A stretch of 64,000 nucleotides of DNA from Burkholderiaceae bacterium (GTDB lineage: Bacteria; Pseudomonadota; Gammaproteobacteria; Burkholderiales; Burkholderiaceae_D): contig JAOAUN010000018.1 in NCBI GenBank assembly GCA_030157545.1, positions 1 to 64,000 of the forward strand, given 5' to 3'. The position numbers and the translations under genes are program-made. The notes under the pieces were generated by a model, which was not told where the DNA came from, ran no database searches, and was given only the letters and a program-made list of their open reading frames with translations. Position 1 is the first letter of the stretch. Each line of letters starts with the position of its first letter. This document shows, one piece after another, positions 1 to 9,625 of the stretch.

Positions 1-39
1 GATCGCTTCTTTCCAGGGGCTGTCGTAATCGTCTGCCAT
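1..39 (-). CDS. 5' end of an unidentified gene, possibly Rpn/YhgA-like (partial)
   Basis: Reading leftward from an ATG at 39-37, an open frame runs off the window edge; the visible start is MADDYDSPWKEAI. A GGAG-containing stretch precedes the ATG. Proteins annotated as Rpn/YhgA-like (PD-(D/E)XK, transposase-related) or DUF4351 often begin with a similar acidic D-x-D-S-P-W-K-E stretch. That is recalled family knowledge and rests on 13 residues only, so the family is a guess; that a coding start lies here is more likely. Confidence 0.4.
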   Translation of the reverse strand, partial: MADDYDSPWKEAI

Positions 40-250
40 CGCGCGCTCCGTGCCGCCGGGTTGCTAGTGGCGCGATCATTCAGGAGAATTTCTGCGTTAA
101 CGATTGCATGGTGCAGGCAGCGCCATCAATACCCTCGAATCTGGCCTGCACTTGACGAAAATGTTGTGAATATGCCCTTCACGGCCATCGGTAAATTCGA
201 CCAGAAGAACTTGAAAATCAGACTAAAAACTAGCAATTAAAACTGGCAAT

Positions 251-274
251 AAAAAAGGGAGCCTAAGCTCCCTT
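251..274 (-). terminator. Rho-independent terminator of the decarboxylase gene
   Basis: On the minus strand the arms AAGGGAGC and GCTCCCTT (267-274 and 255-262) enclose a 4-nt loop and are followed by a run of T (251-256 reads A on the plus strand). It lies about 20 bp past the stop of the minus-strand decarboxylase gene. Between it and the partial gene at 1-39 (about 210 bp) I see no other gene. Confidence 0.85.
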
Positions 275-294
275 GTTTGCGGAATGCTAGCTAG

Positions 295-2547
295 TTACTG
301 CTTCACGCAATCCACATAATATCCTTTCACCCCGTCGACCTCAGTCTTCACCAGTCCATGCACATCGGTCTCGAATCCCGGGAATTTCTCATTAAAGTCG
401 CGTGCGAATTTCAAATAGTCGACGATCGTCTTGTTGAAAATCTCGCCCGGGATCAATAGCGGAATGCCTGGAGGATAGGGAGTCAGCAAGATGGCTGTCA
501 CACGACCTTGCAATTTGTCGATAGCCACACGTTCAATTTCACGGTGCGCCATTTTTGCAAACGCATCCGACGGCTTCATCGCTGGCTGCATGTCCGACAA
601 ATACATTTCCGTAGTCAATCGCGCTACGTCATAGGACTTGTACATATCGTGAATCTGATGGCACAGTTCTTTGAGGCCGATGCGCTCATAGTGCGGATTG
701 GCGGCGGTAAATTCGGGCAGGATGCGCCACACCGGCTGGTTCTTGTCATAGTCATCTTTGAACTGCTGCAACGCAGTTAGCAGCGTATTCCAGCGACCCT
801 TGGTAATGCCGATGGTGAACATAATGAAGAACGAGTACAGGCCTGCCTTCTCGACAATTACGCCATGTTCGGCAAGATATTTGGTCACGATCGACGCCGG
901 AATGCCGGTGTCGCCAAAATGACCATCAATGGAAAGTCCGGGCGTGACGATGGTGGCCTTGATCGGGTCAAGCATATTGAAGCCAGGTGCGAGATTGCCA
1001 AAGCCATGCCAGCTGTCTTCGGCGCGGATCATCCAGTCTTCACGGGACCCTATGCCATCTTCGGCAAAGGTGTCCGGGCCCCACACTTGGAACCACCAGT
1101 CCTTACCCCATTCCTGATCGATCTTTTTCATCGCACGGCGGAAGTCCAGCGCTTCGAGAATGCTTTCTTCTACCAGCGAGGTGCCGCCCGGTGCTTCCAT
1201 CATCGCAGCAGCGACATCGCAGGAAGCAATGATCGAGTATTGCGGTGAGGTTGAGGTGTGCATCAGATACGCCTCGTTAAAAGTATCGCGGTCCAGCTTG
1301 ACCGTCTCCGATTCACACACAAGAATCTGCGAGGCTTGCGACAGGCCCGCCAGCAGCTTGTGAGTGGACTGGGTCGAAAAGATCATCGAATTTTTCGCGC
1401 GCGGCCGGTCCTTGCCGATTGCGTGCATGTCTTTGTAAAAGTCGTGGAAAGTCGCATGCGGCAACCAGGCTTCATCGAAATGCAGTGTGTCGATTTCACC
1501 ATCGAGCATTTCTTTCAATGTCTCTACGTTATAGATCACACCGTCATAAGTCGACTGCGTAATAGTCAGGATGCGCGGTTTTTTATTGACAGATTCGCGA
1601 GCAAACGGATTCGCTTCGATTTTTTTCATGATGTTTTCCATCTTGAATTCTTCGAGCGGAATAGGTCCGATAATGCCGAGGTGATTTCGTGTCGGCATCA
1701 GGAAAACCGGAATCGCGCCGCACATAATGATCGAGTGCAGGATGGACTTGTGGCAGTTACGATCCACCACCACGATGTCGCCCGGCGCGACAGTAGAGTG
1801 CCAGACCATCTTGTTCGAAGTTGATGTGCCGTTGGTGACGAAGTAGCAATGATCGGCATTAAATATACGCGCCGCATTGCGCTCTGAAGCGGCGACCGGA
1901 CCCGTGTGATCAAGCAGCTGACCGAGCTCTTCAACGGCATTGCAAACGTCTGCGCGCAGCATGTTTTCACCAAAAAACTGATGGAACATCTGACCAATCG
2001 GTGACTTCAGAAATGCTACCCCGCCAGAATGCCCAGGGCAATGCCACGAGTAAGAACCGTCCTGCGCGTAATGCACCAGTGCCCGAAAGAATGGTGGCGA
2101 AAGCCCGTCAAGGTAAGACTTTGCTTCGCGAATGATATGACGTGCGACGAACTCCGGCGTATCTTCAAACATATGAATGAAGCCGTGAAGCTCGCGCAAA
2201 ATGTCATTGGGAATATGGCGCGAGGTGCGCGTTTCGCCATACATATAGATTGGGATGTCGGCATTCTTATAGCGAATTTCTTCAACGAAGGCGCGCAGCG
2301 ACTTCAGGGCATGATCGGTTTCTTCGAAAGAGCCGGCACCGAATTCTTCATCGTCAATCGACAAAATGAAAGCGGACGCGCGCGACTGCTGCTGCGCAAA
2401 CTGTGACAGATCACCGTAGCTGGTTACGCCCAGAACTTCCATGCCTTCCTTCTCTATCGCGTCAGCCAGCGCGCGAATGCCCAAGCCCGAGGTATTTTCG
2501 GAGCGGAAGTCTTCATCAATGATGACGATGGGGAAGCGGAATTTCAT
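295..2547 (-). CDS. Orn/Lys/Arg decarboxylase (PLP-dependent, large form)
   Basis: A 750-residue cytoplasmic decarboxylase that would convert a basic amino acid to its polyamine with CO2 release. It follows the AdiA/CadA layout: an N-terminal response-regulator-like wing domain (about 1-130), a fold-type I PLP domain with WHCPGHSGG, a VVVDRNCHKS-type stretch and the PLP lysine in STQSTHKLL, then a C-terminal domain. Length matches E. coli AdiA (about 755) and CadA (about 715). Residues near the active site resemble both (VTNGTSTSNK like lysine, RNHLGIIGPI like arginine enzymes), so arginine versus lysine is left open. GGAG sits 6 nt before the ATG, and a clear terminator follows. No antiporter gene is adjacent, which argues against a classical acid-resistance operon here. 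Confidence 0.88.
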   Translation of the reverse strand: MKFRFPIVIIDEDFRSENTSGLGIRALADAIEKEGMEVLGVTSYGDLSQFAQQQSRASAFILSIDDEEFGAGSFEETDHALKSLRAFVEEIRYKNADIPIYMYGETRTSRHIPNDILRELHGFIHMFEDTPEFVARHIIREAKSYLDGLSPPFFRALVHYAQDGSYSWHCPGHSGGVAFLKSPIGQMFHQFFGENMLRADVCNAVEELGQLLDHTGPVAASERNAARIFNADHCYFVTNGTSTSNKMVWHSTVAPGDIVVVDRNCHKSILHSIIMCGAIPVFLMPTRNHLGIIGPIPLEEFKMENIMKKIEANPFARESVNKKPRILTITQSTYDGVIYNVETLKEMLDGEIDTLHFDEAWLPHATFHDFYKDMHAIGKDRPRAKNSMIFSTQSTHKLLAGLSQASQILVCESETVKLDRDTFNEAYLMHTSTSPQYSIIASCDVAAAMMEAPGGTSLVEESILEALDFRRAMKKIDQEWGKDWWFQVWGPDTFAEDGIGSREDWMIRAEDSWHGFGNLAPGFNMLDPIKATIVTPGLSIDGHFGDTGIPASIVTKYLAEHGVIVEKAGLYSFFIMFTIGITKGRWNTLLTALQQFKDDYDKNQPVWRILPEFTAANPHYERIGLKELCHQIHDMYKSYDVARLTTEMYLSDMQPAMKPSDAFAKMAHREIERVAIDKLQGRVTAILLTPYPPGIPLLIPGEIFNKTIVDYLKFARDFNEKFPGFETDVHGLVKTEVDGVKGYYVDCVKQ

Positions 2548-2641
2548 GGGTTCTCCGGGCGCGGTGGCGCCAAAAAATGCGAAAGCGGGATTTTCTCAGA
2601 TATGGGGGCAGTGTGGGGGAAATCCACAGCTCTCTCCAAAA

Positions 2642-3127
2642 TCAGCGGCGCTGATAGATAACAAAAGAATAATCAAAGCCATTCTCGGCCGAGTAATGCT
2701 GCTCGCGTGAGGCCTCGACCCATTCTGAGGCGTCCAGCCGGGGGAAGAATGCATCGCACTCGAAATCGGCCGCAATCTCGGTCACGATCAGGCGTGCCGC
2801 CAGCGGTAGCGCCGCGGCATAAATCTGCGCGCCGCCAATCACAAAAACTTCGTCTTCGCCCGCCAGCTCTGCGGCCAGTGGCAGAGAGCGAACGGCTTCT
2901 ACTCCGGCGTGCGACCAGCCGGCATTGCGGGTTACGACGATATTGCGCCGGTTCGGCAGCGGCCGGCCGATGGAATCAAACGTCTTGCGCCCCATGATGA
3001 TGGGATGGCCAGTGGTAGTCCGTTTGAAAAACGCCAAATCTTCCGGCAGCCGCCAGGGCAGGGTGTTGCGAATGCCGATGCCGTTGTGGCGGTCGGTGGC
3101 GACGATCAGGGTCAGGGAGGCGGGCAT
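2642..3127 (-). CDS. folA: Dihydrofolate reductase
   Basis: A 161-residue enzyme reducing dihydrofolate to tetrahydrofolate with NADPH, needed to recycle the folate oxidised by thymidylate synthase. Family hallmarks are visible: GIGIRNTLPWRLPEDLAFFK (substrate pocket, with the catalytic Asp in PED), GHPIIMGRKTFDSIG (NADPH binding) and a C-terminal GG-x-Q-I-Y motif. The ATG at 3127-3125 lacks an obvious Shine-Dalgarno sequence. In many proteobacteria folA directly follows thyA; here thyA is about 5 kb away on the same strand with two signalling genes between. Confidence 0.95.
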   Translation of the reverse strand: MPASLTLIVATDRHNGIGIRNTLPWRLPEDLAFFKRTTTGHPIIMGRKTFDSIGRPLPNRRNIVVTRNAGWSHAGVEAVRSLPLAAELAGEDEVFVIGGAQIYAAALPLAARLIVTEIAADFECDAFFPRLDASEWVEASREQHYSAENGFDYSFVIYQRR

Positions 3128-4059
3128 ATGAAAAAATCGGGTTTTTTATTGGCAGCGCAATCATAACGGCGTGAGGTCCCATTTAACAACAAAACCTTTC
3201 TGCAATGAAGCATTTACGCTATTTGGATGCGCAGGAAGTTTGGGCCAGGCTGACGATTCATTCCATCTAATGTTTGGAGGTTTTTTCGAAGGGCAGCAAA
3301 CCCATTTCAGAAAAACCAAACTTTAGTGGCTCAGTGCAGTGCAGACGCTAGATGTGGTGCTAAGTTTTGAATATGGGATTTGTCAGGCAAGTCGTCCGGC
3401 ATTGCTGGTCAACTCAAGATGCAAATTATCGGAGTCAATGAAGCTCCGAACGCAGAGAATGACAGTCTTTAATGTGCGCCCGGCATATTCTGAAATGATT
3501 AAAAAAATCACCCCCCCCATCAGTTTGACTAAGCATGCGCAGCATGCAAGTCGAGGTCGTTAATTTGAATTATGAGTAATCCGTCGTCAGCATGTCTTAA
3601 CGAGCCGGACTCAAGTCGACAGTGCAGGTAATGCACTTAAAAGAATTTGAAGAAGTTTGTTGGCAAGCTGCTTGAGCCTTACGTCAACGTGAATCACCTA
3701 CAGGAAACCGGTAAGCATGACGTTGTCTTTGTCTCGTTCAGAAATAAAGATGGAAAAAATCGATGCCGTCATCAGCGATGCAGGAACTTGTGGTGCTTGC
3801 CATGACTTCTAAGTACTCGCCTCAGCAGATTTCGAAATGCAATATCCAAATTAATTTCCGTACATCACTATTAATTTTTAGCGATGGCCGGTAATTGATT
3901 AAAACATTCAAACATCGCTTGTCGCATCGAAGATGCAGGCATAAAATTTACTGACATACCGACGCCTATATTTTTTGGCGAATATAATTTGCCGAGTCAC
4001 AATAGTTTTTTATGGCAATTTTTGCGGAATCGTAGGCACAGGAAATTTGTTCTTCTTGA
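3128..4059. other. 930-bp AT-richer gap without an intact gene
   Basis: No convincing gene on either strand. The composition is visibly richer in A/T than the flanking genes, with a C homopolymer near 3512-3519 and a possible gene remnant at 3631-3812 (separate entry). The right part presumably holds the promoter for the kinase gene at 4060; a short run AGGAAA lies at 4040-4045. The gap forms the left edge of the block separating folA from thyA. Confidence 0.6.
3631..3812 (+). pseudogene. Possible frameshifted remnant of a small gene
   Basis: An ATG at 3631 opens a short frame (MHLKEFEEV) that stops at 3675. An overlapping frame from 3641 encodes a protein-like stretch including KLLEPYVNVNHLQETGKHDV and VFVSFRNKDGK. 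That frame breaks at a run of six A near 3754-3759; removing one A continues it as KIDAVISDAGTCGACHDF to a TAA at 3810-3812. The coding character across a homopolymer frameshift suggests a decayed gene of about 57 codons. I do not recognise the family, and chance remains possible. Confidence 0.25.
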
Positions 4060-6117
4060 TTGGATCGCCTCGTGCCTGACCGACCTCGCGCAACAAAGAA
4101 TGGCAAATCAGCATTGACTGCGCTACCGCGTGATTTAAGTGGCGAGCGTTTTCGGCTGGTTGTGGAAGCTGCACCGAATGCCATTATCGTCACCAATGCT
4201 AGTGGCCAAATTGAATTGGTCAATAAGCAAGCGGAAGCTCTGTTCCACTACACGCGTGAAGAAATGCTCGGGCAGCCGGTAGACATGCTGATTCCGGAGC
4301 GCTTTCGGCGTAATCACCCCAAGCTGCGAGAGCAATTCATGTCCGAGCCAAGTACGCGGGCCATGGGAGCGGGGCGGGACTTGTATGCGCATACTAAAGA
4401 TGGTCAGGAAATACCGATCGAGATTGGCCTCAATCCGATTCACACTGAAGAAGGTATGCTAATTCTTTCTTCGATCATAGATATTAGCGAACGCAAAGCT
4501 GCCGAAGAACGTTTCAGGCTGCAGACCGAGCAGATTGCGGCAGCCAGCCGCTACAAGTCGGAATTCCTCGCGAATATGTCGCATGAATTGCGCACGCCGT
4601 TGAACAGCATTTTGATTCTGTCTGAACAGCTCAAAAACAATGTGATGGGAAACCTGACGCAAAAGCAGGTCACGCATGCCGACATCATCCACCGTTCCGG
4701 TAGCGATCTGCTGGCACTCATTAATGACATCCTCGACTTGTCCAAGATCGAGGCAGGTCGCATGTCTGTGCTGCTGGAAACAATCACCATGACTGAGTTT
4801 GTCACCAGCTTAGAGCGCAGCTTCCGACCCATGGCGGAGGCTAAAAGTCTTGGTTTTTCAGTTCACTTGGAAAGTGACGCACCGCCCGTAATTTTTAGCG
4901 ACCATCAACGTATTTTTCAGATCATTCGCAATCTATTTTCGAATGCTCTCAAATTTACAAATGAAGGCATGATCCATATTTCGTTTTCGAATGCAACTTC
5001 ATCCAAGGGCGAAGAAGACATGCTTGCCATAGCTGTTTCCGATACCGGTATCGGTATACCTGCTGACAAACACGAGATGATCTTCGATGCCTTCCGTCAG
5101 GTAGACGGCTCGACCAGCCGCCGTTTTGGCGGCACCGGACTGGGCTTGTCAATTTCGCGTTCACTTGCCGCATTACTGGGAGGAGAAATTCGCTTACAGA
5201 GTGCACCCGGACAGGGCAGCATTTTCACGCTGATTTTGCCGCGTGGACTTGATCACGCCGATGAGGTAACGGTAGAAGAAAAAGATATGACTGGCATAAA
5301 TGTGCGTCCAGGCGGTGCACAGGTATTGCTGGTGGAAGATAATCCGGTCGAGGCGCGTCACTATGCCGGGCTGATCCGGGAGCTCGGCTATCAAGTCACC
5401 ATTTGTGGCAATGCGCAATGCGCGATCAAAGCCTGTCGCCGACGGCGCTTCTCTTGTCTGGTTATAGATTTGGCCTTACCTGATCAAACCGGGATAGAGC
5501 TGATCGAACAATTGAAAGCGGAAGTATTGCTGGATGAGACCGGCGTCATTGTCAACACGGCACTCAGTTTGAATGACAGAGATTTGCAGCGTTTGCGTGC
5601 CTGCGCCGCGGTGGTTCTGACGAAATCAATCGAAGATGAAAACAAATTGCTCGAAGCCGTAAGGCTGCAATTATCAACCCCGGACGCAGCCGTTCTGCCA
5701 CTGCCAGTCACGCCCGTTGTGACTGCCATTCTTGACGAAGTTAAAGAAAATTTTAACGGTCGGCACATACTCGTCGTGGATGACGATGTGCGCAATATTT
5801 ACGCAATGTCGAGCATTCTTGAGGAACTCGGCTTCGAAGTCGAGATCGCAAAGGATGGGCTGCAGGCTCTGGAATTTCTTGCTGCGCATGATGATATTGA
5901 CCTGGTTCTGATGGACATGATGATGCCCGTGCTCGACGGATATCAGGCAACACGGGAGTTAAAATTTGTCCGGCATTTCAAAAAGCCGGTTATTGCGCTG
6001 ACTGCGCATGCAATGAAGGGCGACCGCGAAAAATGTATGGCGGCCGGTGCTAGCGACTATCTTGCCAAACCAATTACACAAACCGAGTTGGTCGAGATGT
6101 TGCACAAATGGTTGTAA
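4060..6117 (+). CDS. Hybrid sensor histidine kinase (PAS-HisKA-HATPase-REC-REC)
   Basis: A 685-residue cytoplasmic hybrid kinase; no membrane segment is seen. Order: PAS (about 29-150, ending in DISERKAAEERF); HisKA with MSHELRTPLNS (phospho-His about 175); HATPase_c with an N box, DTGIGIP (about 328) and GGTGLGLSIS; a first receiver (about 420-540, Asp in VIDLALPD near 470); a second receiver (about 570-685, Asp in VLMDMMMP near 619). The start is uncertain: TTG at 4060 directly follows an in-frame TGA, and GTG at 4072 is an alternative. Its last 10 bases overlap the GGDEF-EAL gene, implying coupled translation and a phosphorelay into cyclic-di-GMP control. The input signal is unknown. Confidence 0.9.
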   Translation: MDRLVPDRPRATKNGKSALTALPRDLSGERFRLVVEAAPNAIIVTNASGQIELVNKQAEALFHYTREEMLGQPVDMLIPERFRRNHPKLREQFMSEPSTRAMGAGRDLYAHTKDGQEIPIEIGLNPIHTEEGMLILSSIIDISERKAAEERFRLQTEQIAAASRYKSEFLANMSHELRTPLNSILILSEQLKNNVMGNLTQKQVTHADIIHRSGSDLLALINDILDLSKIEAGRMSVLLETITMTEFVTSLERSFRPMAEAKSLGFSVHLESDAPPVIFSDHQRIFQIIRNLFSNALKFTNEGMIHISFSNATSSKGEEDMLAIAVSDTGIGIPADKHEMIFDAFRQVDGSTSRRFGGTGLGLSISRSLAALLGGEIRLQSAPGQGSIFTLILPRGLDHADEVTVEEKDMTGINVRPGGAQVLLVEDNPVEARHYAGLIRELGYQVTICGNAQCAIKACRRRRFSCLVIDLALPDQTGIELIEQLKAEVLLDETGVIVNTALSLNDRDLQRLRACAAVVLTKSIEDENKLLEAVRLQLSTPDAAVLPLPVTPVVTAILDEVKENFNGRHILVVDDDVRNIYAMSSILEELGFEVEIAKDGLQALEFLAAHDDIDLVLMDMMMPVLDGYQATRELKFVRHFKKPVIALTAHAMKGDREKCMAAGASDYLAKPITQTELVEMLHKWL

Positions 6118-8273
6118 CCGGGATTGCGCCTTCTATGGGATCGTCTGTAAAAAACATACTGGACTTCGACCTCTGCCAGACGATTTTGCTGGTGGATGAC
6201 AGGCCTGACAATCTCGCCAGTCTGGAAGCGATCCTGGAAAACGGACGCCGCCGATTGCTGAAAGCGGGCAGCGGCGAAGAGGCGCTGCAGATGCTGCTTG
6301 ATCAGGACGTTGCGCTGGTTTTGCTCGATGTGCAGATGCCCTTGATGAATGGCTATGAGGTTGCGCGGCTGATGCGGGGCAATCGCAAGACCCGCAATAT
6401 TCCCATCATCTTCATTACCGCGATTGCACGCGACGAAGCCGCTGCGATTCGTGGTTATCAGTCAGGCGCGATCGATTACATCACCAAGCCTGTCAATGCT
6501 GTCGTCCTGCAAAGCAAAGTAGGCTTGTTTCTTGAACTGGATCTTTCCAAACGCCAGTTGCAGCAAGCATTCGCCCGGCTCGAGCATACCAAGGCTTACT
6601 ATGAATCGATGCTCAATGCAGCAGGTGAAGGCGTCATTGGTGTGGACGCCAGTGGGATAGTGAAATTCGTCAACCCGGCGGCACTATCTCTGCTTGGCAG
6701 CACGGCCGCCCAGATGATAGATCAGGAGTTTCGTTATTTTCCGATCGATCCGGAAAGAGAAAATGGCAAGCCCGAAGGGTCACTTTTCAAACCTACCGGC
6801 AGCGCTGAAGGCTTGAGCATTGAGGAGGCGCTGTTTGAGCGCGCCAATGGCAGCCGCTTCCTGACTTCGTATTGTTGTTCACCGCTGGCCGGGAAAGTAA
6901 ACGGCGTGGTGGTGGTATTTCAGGACATTACGGCACGGCGTGAAATGGAAGAAGAATTGCGCCAGCAAACCGTAACGGATCATTTGACGGGCCTGACAAA
7001 CCGCAATGGCTTCAAGCTGGCATTGCAGGCGGCACTCGAGCGTGCAAGACGAGCCAAAGATCATGTGGCGCTGATGTTCATTGACCTCGATCATTTTAAG
7101 CGCATCAATGACAATCTTGGCCATGACGTTGGCGATTTCCTGTTGCGATCATTAGCTACGCGACTTAAAGAACAGGTTCGCTCCTATGACATTGTCTCGC
7201 GTATAGGTGGTGATGAATTTACTGTTGTGATTGGCGGGCTGCAGGAACCGGAGGACGCCGCGATGGTCGCCCGCAAGATACTCAATGTGTTACGCCATCC
7301 ATTCTTGCTCAAGGACGACATACGCGTTATTGTCAGTGCCAGTATCGGCATAGCCAGCTATCCGGATTGCGGTGACGACATCGACACGCTGATGCGCGCC
7401 GCCGACGTCGCGATGTATCAGGCCAAGCGCGATGGCCGTAATCTGTATGCGTTCTATATTCCTGAAATGAACGCGCGTGACCGAAGCGCACTGATGCTGG
7501 AGCAATCTTTGCGGCTAGGTGTTGAAAATGAAGAGTTCAAACTTCATTTTCAGCCACAAATCGAATTATCTACGGGTCGCCTGGTCGGTCTGGAGGGATT
7601 GCTGCGCTGGCAGAATGATGAGTATGGCAATGTCGAGCCATCGCATTTTGTGCCAATACTGGAAGATACAGGCTTGATGGTGCGCGTTGGCCAGTGGGTG
7701 CTTTCTACTGGCTGTAAACAAAGGCTGGAATGGCAATCAGTTGTTCCAGACAATTGCGTACTCGCGCTGAACTTGTCGCCGCGGCAGTTTGCGGATAAAA
7801 ATCTTGTCAGTGGAATTCGAACAGCACTTGAACAAAATCATTTGCCGCCGTCGCAGCTGGAGCTGGAGCTGACCGAGGGCATGATCATGATTGATACCGA
7901 GTACACGCAAGGTGTGTTGCATGAATTGAAGGCGATGGGAATCAGATTGTCGATTGATGACTTTGGCACCGGATATTCATCGCTCGCTTATTTGAAACAG
8001 TTTCCTCTTGATGTACTGAAGATTGACCGGCAATTCATCCGTAATCTGACGACGTCAGACAAAGATGCCGCCATTACGACGTCCATCATTCAGCTTGCGC
8101 ACAATTTAGGGCTGCAAGTCGTCGCTGAAGGCGTTGAAAATGCGGAGCAGATAGCTATCCTGAAAAAGCTCGGCTGCGATATCGGACAGGGCTACTATTT
8201 CAGCCGGCCGATGGCTGCCGAATATGTGCCGGCATTCCCGCACAAGCATGAACTGATTGCCTTTACGGGTTAG
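6108..8273 (+). CDS. REC-PAS-GGDEF-EAL cyclic-di-GMP response regulator
   Basis: A 721-residue soluble protein expected to make and/or degrade cyclic-di-GMP. Order: receiver (about 23-140, phospho-Asp in VLLDVQMP near 74, Lys in ITKPVN), PAS (about 160-280), GGDEF (motif RIGGDEF at about 367-371, intact) and EAL (signature LEGLLRW, so EGL at about 496-498, with NLSPRQF, ELTEG and DDFGTGYSSL kept). Both catalytic sites look intact apart from the common A-to-G change in EAL. The ATG lies inside the end of the kinase gene; an in-frame ATG at 6135 is an alternative. The kinase is the obvious candidate to phosphorylate the receiver. Confidence 0.92.
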   Translation: MVVTGIAPSMGSSVKNILDFDLCQTILLVDDRPDNLASLEAILENGRRRLLKAGSGEEALQMLLDQDVALVLLDVQMPLMNGYEVARLMRGNRKTRNIPIIFITAIARDEAAAIRGYQSGAIDYITKPVNAVVLQSKVGLFLELDLSKRQLQQAFARLEHTKAYYESMLNAAGEGVIGVDASGIVKFVNPAALSLLGSTAAQMIDQEFRYFPIDPERENGKPEGSLFKPTGSAEGLSIEEALFERANGSRFLTSYCCSPLAGKVNGVVVVFQDITARREMEEELRQQTVTDHLTGLTNRNGFKLALQAALERARRAKDHVALMFIDLDHFKRINDNLGHDVGDFLLRSLATRLKEQVRSYDIVSRIGGDEFTVVIGGLQEPEDAAMVARKILNVLRHPFLLKDDIRVIVSASIGIASYPDCGDDIDTLMRAADVAMYQAKRDGRNLYAFYIPEMNARDRSALMLEQSLRLGVENEEFKLHFQPQIELSTGRLVGLEGLLRWQNDEYGNVEPSHFVPILEDTGLMVRVGQWVLSTGCKQRLEWQSVVPDNCVLALNLSPRQFADKNLVSGIRTALEQNHLPPSQLELELTEGMIMIDTEYTQGVLHELKAMGIRLSIDDFGTGYSSLAYLKQFPLDVLKIDRQFIRNLTTSDKDAAITTSIIQLAHNLGLQVVAEGVENAEQIAILKKLGCDIGQGYYFSRPMAAEYVPAFPHKHELIAFTG

Positions 8274-8276
8274 CAA

Positions 8277-9071
8277 TTAGACAGCAACTGGCGCCTTGAT
8301 TGCAGCATGAGATGTATAGCCAATGATCTCAATATCTTCAAAGCGGTAATCAAAGATTGAATCCGGCTTGCGCTTGAACGCGAGCTTGGGCAGAGGCAGT
8401 GTCTCGCGCGACAATTGCTCTCGCACCTGATCCATATGATTCGAATACAAATGGCAATCGCCACCGGTCCACACGAAGTCACCAACTTCCAACCCTGTCT
8501 GCTCGGCCACCATATGCGTCAGTAATGCATACGACGCGATATTAAAGGGCACGCCCAAAAAGATATCAGCGCTGCGCTGGTACAGCTGACACGACAATTT
8601 ACCGTCGGCGACATAGAACTGGAAAAATGCATGGCAGGGCGGCAGTTTCATCTGCGGGATGTCGGAGACATTCCAGGCCGAGACGATCAGGCGTCGCGAA
8701 TCCGGGTTGCTCTTGATCTGTTGAATCAATTGCGCGATCTGGTCTATGTGACCGCCGTCCGGCGTCGGCCATGACCGCCACTGATAACCATAGATAGGAC
8801 CGAGGTCGCCGTTAGGGTCGGCCCATTCATCCCAGATCGATACGCCATTCTCTTTTAAGTACTGCGTGTTGGTAGACCCGGCCAAAAACCAGATCAGCTC
8901 ATGCACAATCGACTTCAGGTGCAGCTTCTTGGTCGTGACCATGGGGAAGCCTTGCTGCAAATCGAAACGCATCTGATAACCGAAAACCGAACGGGTACCG
9001 GTGCCGGTACGGTCAGTCTTGGTGGTGCCATGTTCGTAGACATGGCGCATGAAATCGAGGTAGGGGCGCAT
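8277..9071 (-). CDS. thyA: Thymidylate synthase
   Basis: A 264-residue ThyA converting dUMP to dTMP with methylene-tetrahydrofolate. The catalytic Cys lies in [14 protein letters not shown]; the phosphate-binding stretch [13 protein letters not shown] and the substrate region [14 protein letters not shown] are present, and the length matches E. coli ThyA. It ends 3 bp from the convergent GGDEF-EAL gene, leaving no room for an independent terminator. Its usual partner folA lies downstream on the same strand beyond the signalling block. Confidence 0.97.
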   Translation of the reverse strand: MRPYLDFMRHVYEHGTTKTDRTGTGTRSVFGYQMRFDLQQGFPMVTTKKLHLKSIVHELIWFLAGSTNTQYLKENGVSIWDEWADPNGDLGPIYGYQWRSWPTPDGGHIDQIAQLIQQIKSNPDSRRLIVSAWNVSDIPQMKLPPCHAFFQFYVADGKLSCQLYQRSADIFLGVPFNIASYALLTHMVAEQTGLEVGDFVWTGGDCHLYSNHMDQVREQLSRETLPLPKLAFKRKPDSIFDYRFEDIEIIGYTSHAAIKAPVAV

Positions 9072-9174
9072 TTGAAGAAGCTCTTAATTAAGGATCCTAT
9101 TTTACCTTGTCGGATCGCGTAGAAATATTGCAATAAATGCAACTGGCAGTTCTTGCTCTACGCATGGCAAAGGG

Positions 9175-9209
9175 AAGGAACCCGGTAGTAACTCAGGTTC
9201 CTTAATTTT
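9175..9209 (+). terminator. Hairpin with T-rich tail in the leader of the chaperone pair
   Basis: Arms AAGGAACC (9175-9182) and GGTTCCTT (9196-9203) enclose a 13-nt loop and are followed by AATTTT. It lies between the divergent thyA and the gene at 9245, so on the plus strand it would act early in the leader. It may be an attenuator or a simple terminator; function is inferred from shape only. Confidence 0.35.
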
Positions 9210-9244
9210 GCCGAGCAAGGCATTGTTAGCAGATGGAGAAAACG

Positions 9245-9625
9245 ATGAGCATCATAAATTTAAGGACCGGTAGTCAGAGTTTGGAGAAGACGCTGGCAAC
9301 TCCAGCGCCGAGTCCGCTGGACAAAGCTTCAAGTAAGCCGGCTCTGCCGACCTTTGCCGAGCCGGCGGCCACGCCGCTGGCACTACCGGTATTTAACGCA
9401 GTATCTGGCACCAACGTCACTTCTGAGGCTGCAGTACCGACTCTTTTCATCGATCAAAAAATAATAGAGATCACACAGCTGGTTGTATTGCGAGCGAAAG
9501 AACAATGCGCTGTCGCTTTTGAATCGGGAAACTATGCAAGACCAACCGAGCAACTCGCCGTCACCCTAAGTGCCATTGCCCAGAGTCTGGCGATCAATCA
9601 CCCGGAGTTTTATCATCATGGCTGA
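9245..9625 (+). CDS. Small hypothetical protein coupled to a TPR chaperone
   Basis: A 126-residue protein starting MSIINLRTGSQSLEK with an Ala/Pro/Thr-rich first half (about 15-60) and a predicted helical second half (IDQKIIEITQLVVLRAKEQC). No family recognised, no signal peptide or membrane segment. The ATG at 9245 is preferred over 9233 because GGAGAA lies 4-10 nt upstream. Its stop overlaps the ATG of the next gene by 8 bp, so the two are translated together; the neighbour resembles chaperones for secreted proteins, making this a candidate client or adaptor, which is inference. Confidence 0.6.
   Translation: MSIINLRTGSQSLEKTLATPAPSPLDKASSKPALPTFAEPAATPLALPVFNAVSGTNVTSEAAVPTLFIDQKIIEITQLVVLRAKEQCAVAFESGNYARPTEQLAVTLSAIAQSLAINHPEFYHHG

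Noticed and set aside
3339..3563. 74-codon frame in the folA-kinase gap
   Set aside because: Crosses a C homopolymer, amino acid composition not protein-like, no ribosome site.
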